From: Sphaeroforma sirkka
Taxonomy: Eukaryota > Opisthokonta > Ichthyosporea > Ichthyophonida
Assembly: GCA_001586965.3 (NCBI GenBank)
Contig: LUCW03000191.1
Location: forward strand, 55,001 to 75,000
Reading direction: 5' to 3'
DNA length: 20,000 nt
Below the pieces are notes generated by a model. The model did no database searches and was not told the origin of the DNA. It saw nothing but the letters and a program-made list of their open reading frames with translations. Positions within the stretch are counted from its first letter, which is position 1. Each line of letters starts with the position of its first letter. Shown here one piece after another: positions 8,878-17,783 of the stretch. The translations under genes were made by a program, and so were the position numbers.

Positions 8878-11800
8878 ATGGCGACTTCCAAACAGGATTC
8901 CCTTGTGGCTGTGGGACTGATTTTATCCTTAGCAGTGCAGCTCACAAGTGCTCAACATGCATGTGCACATCGTCCAGAATATAAAATGCTGACAGGGGCA
9001 GGTGAAGGTCTGAAAATCAAAATCAATGTCAAGGAAATGCGCGAACATCTTCTGCGTTTAACGCTTCCCAATGAGCCGGCGTACAACGAAGATATGTACG
9101 GGGCCTATCTATATGAAGAGATCGGCTGTGGAATGCGTCAGGCTGAACATGGTTGCGGACTGGCGGCACTAGGTGGTGAAAGCAAGTTCTGGGATGAGAT
9201 TAGTGAGGAATATCGTATTTCGCAAAATGTTCGAGATCCAGACTTCTTAAAGTCGATTGAATCACGCACAAAAACAAATGCTATTGGTGAAGTACAAGAT
9301 ACTATACTTGCTCCCGGAATGGCCGCTGCGGATGCTCAAGCCGCTTGGGTATGGGGCTGGAATACTAACAACACTGACCGGCTCGATCAAGAAAAGTATG
9401 TACTATTCATTGTGATTCAAATACTTTAATCAATTCAAAGCCAGACTGTGCAAGGTACCCTGTGCAAGGTATCCTGTGCAAGGTGCTCTGGATTTTTACT
9501 GTGTTACGTGTTATTGAAATTCACACGACAATCAGTGTTGCGGGGGATTGTTTTGTGAATTCGTCACATTGGGTATGATACACCACTTGATCGACTAGCT
9601 CATCGAGTAGCTACTACACTCTCAGTGATTTAGCCTGTCACCATTACTTGGCCAGTTATGTTTATGGTCAATCACAGCTGTTTATCAAGTGTCTCTTTAC
9701 GCCACCCTAGCATCTATACGCATGATTTTCAGGGACACACATATGCCTTGAAGAATTTTGGCAATTGGCTGATGGGGGTTATTTTTTCCGGTTTTTCATT
9801 TACAAGTGACTACTATGTCTTGTGCGTTTTTAGTCTTGTTGGCGTGCTGGGAATTTCTTCAAGTATGTGCGTGAAAATTCACTAAGTGACCGATTTCATT
9901 ATACTTTCATTCCAATTCAGATGGTGGCATCACGGCTGTCCCGATCTATGCGTTGATATGAGTCTCGAGTGGGAAAAGTACGATTCCAACACATTGCAAA
10001 AGGAATTCGGACTCCGTCGAGTTGGTCATACAGTGTCGAATGCTGGTCATAACTCAGTCTCCCACGGCGTGAAGCAAGCCAATACAATTGCCTACCCAAC
10101 CGACAGGAGTGCCTCAATAACTTCGAAAGTACCTGGCGTAGTCAACCATCCCTATATTGAAGACGACAGTTTTCCCAAAAACACATCCTCGAGCGCTACC
10201 AATGTATTATCCTATACCACTGGTGATTCGTCCCGTCTTTTCACGATCGTGGACGCCGTCACCGGCGAAGAGTTGGCCGCGTCATATATGGAGGCAGCTA
10301 CACAGCAGTGGTTTTTGGAGCTACCTATCTATGAGCCAAGTGATGAAGTTACTGAAAGCTGGATGGAGGACTTGCTTATAACATCCCGACGCGACCTGCA
10401 TAATTATGGACCGTATCAATCCAAGATAGCCAATTTGCTCAAATATGACTACAACGATTATTACGAGCTAACCAACGATGGCTTCATGTTCCGCTTTTAT
10501 GAGACGGCCAATCACACTGAGCCATTTGTTCCAAGTGCCGACTTCTACATCGTTCCTGGTGGTACACAGAGGCCTGCACACACCGGCCAAGTGTATTCAT
10601 TCGACAATTGGAATCGTTATCAAGACCACGCGTTTTACAATGTTCAGGGAGGGCTGTTCAAAAAAATTAATGCCGAAGGTGACGGTTTCGACCCCATAGC
10701 CAAGTACGTCGACCATCGTGACGGGGTGTGCGATTTTAGTGATTTTGTAGAGATTATACCCGAGCTTCTAAACAATGACGAAGTTGTCATCGTACCAACA
10801 CATCGTGGTAAAGACATTGGATTGTCGGCTGTTCTTGATCGCAGCGATGAGCAGGATGGGTTGATATACGAGGTGACCCGTGCAACAGAGATACCCGTCA
10901 ACAGTGCAGGAACACTTCTGCTCGACAACGTGAACGTGGGCGGTCTCTTAGGTGATACCAATGCAGTTGTCTCGGATCTGGGTAACTTTCCAAATATCAC
11001 TATCAGTGTCAGCCAACCAAAGGTTCGCATGAGTGTCAGTGAAGTAACAGATATCGATGGGGCGGACAACATAGTGGTGTTATCAGAACAGATTCGCCTG
11101 CACGAGATCAGCAATCCCAGTGTATACCAGGAAAATGACGATGGTTCGAATCACACCGCCTTCCCGCTATGGGACACGTGGGCGTGGATGACGCCGATGA
11201 ATGCCATCACCCGTGCCGAGGCCGAAGCTATGGATCTGACCGTGAATCAAGCCTTACTCAATACTATGCCGGGATTTAACTACACTTCATGGGTAGTGAA
11301 TACAAACTCAAAGCTATACCAGCAGGATCTTAGTCTTGAAGAGCGCGTGAATCTTGCGGAGTTGGACATCAACTACATCAGGGAACTGACACTTGCCCAG
11401 CGAGAGGAACGGTTCTCATTGGCAGCGTATGCCAAGGGAGACGACCCCGAGACTATCATTATTTGGTGGGGTATCGATACTGAGCGTAATCTCAATGTGG
11501 TGCCTACCTACTCCAAAATGGCGAATAAAAAAAATAGTGCCACATCCGGCTACTTCCTCTACTACCCCAATATGAGTGAGTTGAATCCACTTGTGTGCGA
11601 CAAGGGCGCAACTCGCGGCAGTGAATTCGCCCCGTACATGGAGACTCATCACTATGTTGCTAAACATTCTGGTGACTGGTACAAGACTTATAAGGTCGAT
11701 ACGAACGCACCAACAACAGTAACCGCTACACTGACTGTAACAATGGATTACCCGCCATCGGCCGAGCACTCCGAGGGCCACAAGACTGTGTCCACATTCG

Positions 11801-14800
11801 AAAACTTTGCAATGGACGGGGACAGTATTGACTTTGTTGACTCCGCAGCGAAGCTGACAATTAAAAAAGACGGGCAGCGCAGCATTCTCTGTGGCCGAGC
11901 TGGTCGGCCATTCTGCAATGCAGGACTTAGCTGAATTTGGTGTCCTTCGCCACGGCAACTATAAAGGAGAGTTTGGCGATGACTACAAATGGAACGTTTT
12001 GACCCCTGCACTCAGTGACATCCATCAAAACTGTGGAGGAGTGGCATACGACAACACTCTATTGACTGATTGTGATGAAGCTCAGTCGCAGTGCTATGAT
12101 AACAATCCTGGATACCTACGTCAAAGACTCGCTCAATCGGCGCCGTTTAATGCGACTTCGTTGATTGGCGATGTTGTCGATGCAGATGGCAACACTATGC
12201 ACCGAATCCGATTTGTTGAAGATGGGTCTGCTCTCGAGCTCTATCCTAAAGCCGATCCACTCACATTCACAAACGCTTACCAGCTGGCAATCACCTTCCC
12301 AGGCTTCAGTATCCAGGATGAGCAGGAGCAGGTTGGCTTGCAATCTGACATGGGTTTTGATGTGGCAGTGACAGTCATTCCTGCCACCGACGGGTCTACT
12401 GTTTCAGGATTTCTCTCTTTTGCAAACGACAATACCGACGGCAAAACTTGGGGACCATTCGATATCAGCCTCATGTGCAGCATTACTAACGCCCAGACAG
12501 GTGCGATTAGTGAGCCCGTAGAGATCCATACCGTTGAAGGTGTCATGGTAGCACCGAATAGCCAAAAATTGAGCACACTCGATTTCAGTCTGATTTCGAG
12601 TGGCATGGCATCTTTGGTCGGTGACACCATGATGTGCAAAGTGGTCCAATTCATCGAAAGCGAGATTGGCGTTGCGGACTCCAAGATTTCTACCACAGTC
12701 TCAAGTGTCAGCGTGCCACTCTTTGTTTATCAGGATGACTCTATGACAGAACCCGAGTTGCTTTTCAACGAACCGTGCCTCAACAGTCAGTTAACTGCTA
12801 GCGATACCGGCACACAAGTGGCGTGGGAGCACGAGGGTAAAGTGTATTGGGATGATTTTGGCGATAATAGATTGACATGGGGTAAAGTAATTGTAACCAC
12901 TACCACAGATACGCCCCATGAGTTCTCTTACACTGCTCGGTGCGGTCACGTTGGGCCAATGCCGTATCGCTTCACAATGCACGAACAAAACGATAGACCG
13001 AGTAACTTTAACTTTTTTGTGGTTCCATGACGAGTATGCGCCGGCACCAACCTTTGTCAATGGTATTGGAATGAAAGAAGTAAACCCCATCGATGGCCGC
13101 ATGCATGTGGTGAAAGAAGTCGCTCCTATATGCAAAGAAATCAAAGCACTCAACGGAACTGCCGGTACTAACCATTGTGTTTGGAGTATCCACCGCGGGG
13201 CCTTTGAAAGTGAAAAGGGACTGTGGCATCACAACGGCCAGCAGCAGGATGAGTGTCTGGTCACAATCCTGGAGAAGGTAGGCAAGTGCTGGGTTCCAAT
13301 TAGCACCTTCTCGGACCTCTCCGGCAAGGAGGAGCCCGAGACGACCAATGTAGAGGTCGAGGTTGCATTCAACGTCAAGGATCACTTCAATGATATCCGC
13401 GAGCAGACTGTCCAGTCGTTCTCCATGACCTTGAACGGGTCTTTCAATGAATTTGATGCGTGCGTCGATCCGGCGACCCTGGCAGCTGGTCCCCTATGCC
13501 CAGCCTCTCAGCAGTGTGTAAGTCTACCCGGTGGCAGCCATCAGTGCGTGTGCTCTATCGCTACGATGCAAGCCAACCCGACGACAGGCGCCTGTGAATG
13601 TCCTGAAGGCAAGCAGCGCGGTGACGATGACTACTGCTACGACGTGATCGAGTGCCCCAAAGGAGAACGCGTCGTGCTAGACGTTGCTACAATGTCGTCC
13701 GCATGTGTTGCGTGCGATGAGGGTTGTCTCGAGTGTGATGCCAGCAACAACTGCCTGGAAACTGTCCCAGTACCATGCGACACAAGCTGTGCAACTTGCG
13801 ACTCAACTGGGGTATGCACTAAGCTGGCTCCGGAGGCATGTCCCTTTGGTTGCGACGAGTGCACCTTGGATGGTATCACCTGTACCAAGCGCACAAGGGG
13901 TTACTACGTTAACCAGGATTTCGAGTTTGAGTGCAGAAACGACGGTACAACTGCGGCCGAATATCTCAAATGTAAATTCCAATCAGACATTTCGGTATTC
14001 AACAAGGGCTCCGACAAGAAGTTGTGCTCGGAGAAGTTTGGTGCCGATTGCACGCATTGCAACTACAAGTTCTGCATGGAGCGCCGAGGAGAGACTTTTG
14101 TCGACTTCCCAAGTTTGGATCACTACCAGACTGGGTACTTCCTTGAGATATTTCCCGAGAGAAGCAACGACATCGGCTCCTCCAGTACTGACCTCTGCTA
14201 TGGAGACAATTACATATATGCACAAGATGCCCCGGATTTTAACATCAAGGGTGTGGTACCATGGCAAGCAGCTTGCGATGGTAAAAATATAACAAACAGA
14301 GCGTTCGAAACTGTGCTGCAGGACTACCGCTCGCTACCAGGAACAACAAGGCGCAAAACTCAAAAAGTCGGACTCGTCTACAGTGTCGTTGGTGAGATAG
14401 GTCAAGGGGCAATTATCGTTACGAATCTGGAAGATATTGATCTCGCCAGAGATTGGATAAAGATGACCAACGAAACCGGCACTTGGGTACCTTTATTGAT
14501 GAACAACAACACGTATACGTGCGACGAGCTGATAGGCCCTGGCTGTGCGCAGTGCAGAACAGGTTATAAAGCGTGGGGGGAATACAACTTTGCATACTAC
14601 GAATGCTCCGAGTGGAACGAAGGAGTCCAGCCCTACCAACGTAGCCAGGCTGAACATATCGATTATGACCACTATCTCGCTCCCACTCATCCGTTGAAGG
14701 AAGCTACATACTGGGTGGAACGACTAGCTCTTGAAAACTCTTATCAGTGTGCCGAGCTATTCCGTGACGCCGATGATATATATAGGTACACAGACAAAGT

Positions 14801-16881
14801 AACGCCTCGGGCGGCCACACTGGGTGCAAAAAATACGGATCCCTTCCGTGAGCAGGGACCGTATGATCAATGGCTAATGTACGAGGGCTGCAACAAATGC
14901 GACAGAAAGTCCAGAACGTGTACCGAATGGAAGTGCCCCTTCAGGAGTCAGAGGGTATTAAACTACACTGCAGATAGGCGCAAATCGCAGTTCGCGGAAC
15001 ACAGGGATTTCTACGAGGAACTCATCAAGTGGGGCACTGACCCTGTACTTAGCGATCCATCTCTAGAACTGGACCAGATCGACTATGACAGATTTGAGAA
15101 GCAGTTCAGTTCATGCGAGTGCAATGTCGCCGACGGATACGCCGTTATCGACTACATTGAGGAATTTTTCCTCGGTACGGGCATACAAAGAACCTGGGGC
15201 AATCTCGGCACTGCTCACCAGGAATGGAATAATTGGGGTTATTGGGGCGGATATTCTCTACAAATGGAGTGGTACTACTCAGACATAGACTATGCAGCGA
15301 TGGCTTCCCGTATTTGCCGAGGTAAGTCAATCTCGCTTCGGAATCTCGCTTCTATAAACAAGAGTATTACAGCACACCTATCGAATATATGCGAATATAT
15401 GCAATAGGGGGAAAACGGATATCTACAAACGGCATTAGTGTTGACAATTATTTACATTATGAATTTTGTAGTGAGGAAGTGGTGACTTGTCTATAGTCCT
15501 GTTTGACGGTAACGATTGACCCGACTGCACTTACACGTGTCTGCCGATATTGAATTGTCTTGGGAGGATGTGATATCAAATGTATTCATTAGCATCTCAC
15601 CACAAAACCCTCACTTCACCACAAAATTCTACAGCCAATGTGCTTCGCACAGTACACCCTGATACTGCTGTGGCAACCATGAGCAGTTACACCGCGTCGG
15701 GGTCGACACTAAACGGTAATGCCAGCATGGCCTTCAAGGGCACAGTAGGTCTCAAGGACATCGGAGACGAAGTCCACGGTCCTATCAACATTCCTATCGA
15801 TACCTGCGCTAAAACTGGCGTGATCAGTAATGTGGAGACCGCCACTGACGAAGAGCTCAATCCCTGGTGGAAGGTGGAGCTGCCTGAAGCGTACAACATC
15901 TATGCGGTAGGACAGCGTGAAAGCGATTGTTCATGACTACATATTCTGCACATCTTTATGTATGAGCATTTCTCGATTGTTCATGCCTACATATTCTGCA
16001 CACCCGATGAGCCTTTCTCACCGATACTGTGAGTCTGTCACGGTACCTTACTTCTTCAGTAGTTTCATTCGCCCTTCAGTAGTTTGTGTACCACACCTGT
16101 TCACTAACACCAGTTCACTAACACAACACCATTCTCTCTTACTCCCCCTCCTCATTTACTGATCGGGTAGGTGCGAATCTTCAACCAAGATTCTGACAAT
16201 CTAGATGCCATGAACAATGTGACCATCACCATCACCAACTCCACGACGGGCGAAATCACACACGATTGCGTACCCTACAAGAACTACAGGGAAATAAAGT
16301 ACGAGTCCGCTAGCCCATTGTGGGCACCGACCGATGGTTACTTTGCGCCCCCACTACCGGATTCGTATAAATACAACAAGATGGCGAAAACAGGAGCAGT
16401 GCCTGTCGATGACGGTCTAGACGCAATGAATTTCAACCAAAGTCTGTACTATTTCAGCGAAGAAACCCAGACGTACAAGGAGAAGAACATTGGGTCTGGG
16501 TGGAACATCAAAGATAAGTATGTGAACCTTAAGCAGCCGGATCACTTTAAGGGACGTCGCGGAGTCATCGATACAGAATCACACAAGGACAGCTTCAACC
16601 CAAGCATCAAGGCCTTCTGCTGGCCACGATGGCCGCTAGACTACACTAAGGCGTGGGGAGTACAAAGAAGCATATACGATGCAGCCAAGGGCAATGTGAT
16701 CACAGTCACACAGCACAACGAGGCCCGTGACAGGGCCACTGCCGATCCCGAGGACTATCGTATCACGCTCTGCGACGTGGGCGTCTACACGTGGGACGAT
16801 GACAAGGTGATCTACGACGACGACGGAGAAGCCGAACCACTCAATGTGCCCGTGCCAGGCTATAACCACAACTGGCAGTAA
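8878..16881 (+). CDS. Gene B: giant secreted cysteine-rich protein with C-terminal F-type-lectin-like domain, paralogue of gene A
   Basis: The exons are 8878-9395, 9921-15321, 15635-15906 and 16171-16881. Donors are GTATGT, GTAAGT and GTAGGA; acceptors are AATTCAG, CTACAG and GGGTAG; phases are 2, 1 and 0. The start of exon 3 could instead be the TTAG about 45 bases upstream, which keeps the same phase. Skipping one base at each of two homopolymers gives about 2299 residues. Residues 1-25 form a signal peptide (cut after LTSA). The beta-rich ectodomain runs to about 1350, followed by an EGF/furin-like cysteine-rich block (about 1352-1495). Next comes a roughly 480-residue section with repeated CxxC modules that gene A lacks. 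Exons 3 and 4 encode an F-type-lectin/discoidin-like domain: NPWWKVELPE, then VRIFNQDSDNLD across the intron, and LCDVGVY near the end. TAA ends at 16881. No membrane span is visible, so it is probably secreted. Function is inferred. Confidence 0.82.
9396..9920 (+). other. Gene B intron 1
   Basis: Donor GTATGT after GAA AA (phase 2); acceptor TTCCAATTCAG before A TGG TGG. Contains a 14-bp unit in three copies at 9446-9487. The short open frame at 9658-9885 lies inside the intron and is not supported as a gene. Confidence 0.85.
9446..9487. repeat. 14-bp tandem repeat, three copies
   Basis: CTGTGCAAGGT starts at 9446, 9460 and 9474, each followed by three variable bases. Intronic in gene B. 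Confidence 0.9.
13460..13910 (+). other. EGF/furin-like cysteine-rich block of gene B
   Basis: About residues 1352-1495. Cysteine spacing is dense: CVDP, an EGF-like run CPASQQCVSLPGG then HQCVC, CECPEG, and CVACDEGCLEC, CDTSCATCDSTGVC, CPFGCDECTLDGITC. The later CxxC and CxxxC pairs resemble furin-like or growth-factor-receptor cysteine-rich repeats. The equivalent block in gene A (about 1710-1920, minus strand) is shorter. Confidence 0.7.
13920..15321 (+). other. Gene B insert with repeated CxxC modules, absent from gene A
   Basis: About residues 1496-1973. The module C-x-E-[KL]-(4-6 residues)-C-x-x-C occurs as LCSEKFGADCTHC (near 14020) and TCDELIGPGCAQC (near 14516). A divergent copy pairs YQCAELF (near 14740) with GCNKCDRKSRTC (near 14890). 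Stretches rich in W, Y and acidic residues lie between them. I do not recognise a named family. Confidence 0.5.
15322..15634 (+). other. Gene B intron 2
   Basis: Donor GTAAGT after CGA G (phase 1) and acceptor TTCTACAG. An alternative acceptor ATTAG (exon starting about 15590) keeps the same phase, so the exon 3 start is uncertain by about 45 bases. Contains CGAATATATG twice near 15380-15402. Confidence 0.75.
15907..16170 (+). other. Gene B intron 3, carrying a 50-bp duplication
   Basis: Donor GTAGGA after NIYA, acceptor CGGGTAG, phase 0. It splits the lectin-like core exactly between the WWKVEL strand and the VRIFNQ strand, so this junction is well supported by the domain pattern. Confidence 0.85.
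15924..16019. repeat. Tandem duplication, about 50 bp, two copies
   Basis: Copies at 15924-15973 and 15974-16019 share CGATTGTTCATG, CTACATATTCTGCACA, ATGAGC and TTTCTC with a small length difference. Inside gene B intron 3. Confidence 0.85.
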
Positions 16882-17054
16882 TTTTTGGGTACGACAGGGG
16901 TGCGCTCAGCTCCGGCTGACAGCTTTTCCCCACAGTCGACAGAAGCATGTCGTCATATACTACGGTATTTGGCTTGCAGATGCAGTGTGTATTGTCACGT
17001 TGGTATGTTACCCGGTCAGTCACAGAGGCAACTGCAAAGGGCTCGACACTTCTG

Positions 17055-17060
17055 AATAAA
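17055..17060 (+). terminator. Candidate polyadenylation signal of gene B
   Basis: AATAAA 174 bases after the gene B stop codon. It is the only canonical signal between the stop and the repeat array that begins 12 bases further on. Confidence 0.5.
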
Positions 17061-17071
17061 AGTATACCACA

Positions 17072-17214
17072 AAGTTTGAGTTAAATTGTTCAGTCACATT
17101 TTCATAGTATACAATACCACAAAGTTTGAGTTAAATTGTTCAGTCACATTTTAAGTTTGAGTTAAATCGTTCAGTCACATTTTAAGTTTGAGTTAAATCG
17201 TTCAGTCACATTTT
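17072..17214. repeat. 31-bp repeat, four copies, downstream of gene B
   Basis: Copies at 17072-17102, 17122-17152, 17153-17183 and 17184-17214. The unit begins AAGTTTGAGTTAAAT and ends CAGTCACATTTT. Copies 1 and 2 carry TTGTT and copies 3 and 4 carry TCGTT. Copies 1 and 2 are also preceded by ATACCACA, so an older and a newer expansion step can be read. Confidence 0.95.
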
Positions 17215-17480
17215 CTGTCGCGCTTTGTCACAGTAATTTATATCGTCCAAGGTCCACAACGCAGCAAGTAAAAAAGCTACATTTAGTGCACTTTTAACAT
17301 ATACACTGCCACTTCAGTGTCTTGTTGAGTATCAATAATTTATACACTACTTCAGTTGAGTAGAGAATGGTCATCTCGCTTCCACTTTGATATCGCGGTG
17401 CGTCCCTTTCAAGGACATGTGCTATATTCTCTTTTGTATTTTGGAGGGGATTTTTTTTGCAGGGGTGTACTATTTTCGTG
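17215..17480. other. Convergent intergenic stretch, no gene seen
   Basis: Lies between the stop codons of genes B and C. Apart from short T and G runs near 17440-17465, nothing stands out. No clear minus-strand polyA signal for gene C was found. Confidence 0.4.
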
Positions 17481-17737
<257 letters not shown>

Positions 17738-17783
17738 AATATCTACAACAAGTTACATTGGCTGAAAAGATTTTATCCAATTA

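Larger units (their letters stand above)
15635..16881 (+). other. C-terminal F-type-lectin/discoidin-like domain of gene B (two exons)
   Basis: Exon 3 has an ATMSSYTASG start, an IDTCAKTG segment and NPWWKVELPEAYNIYA. Splicing joins this in phase to VRIFNQDSDNLDAMNNVTIT, the usual order in F-type lectins (W-W-x-V-x-L, then V-x-I-x-N-x-x-D, then a beta strand). A large insertion of about 150 residues follows, then NVITVTQ and DYRITLCDVGVY, the last strand. A tail of about 27 mostly acidic residues completes the protein. Ligand residues were not verified. Confidence 0.6.

Noticed and set aside
11824-11848. A possible GT-AG mini-intron of about 24 bases before the A6 run.
   Set aside because: It is far shorter than the other introns here and, being a multiple of three, would not repair the frame.
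11860-11870. A-AAA-AAG-like heptamer suggesting classical -1 programmed frameshifting.
   Set aside because: The shift needed is +1, and the heptamer is out of register with the incoming frame. An extra base in the run explains it better.
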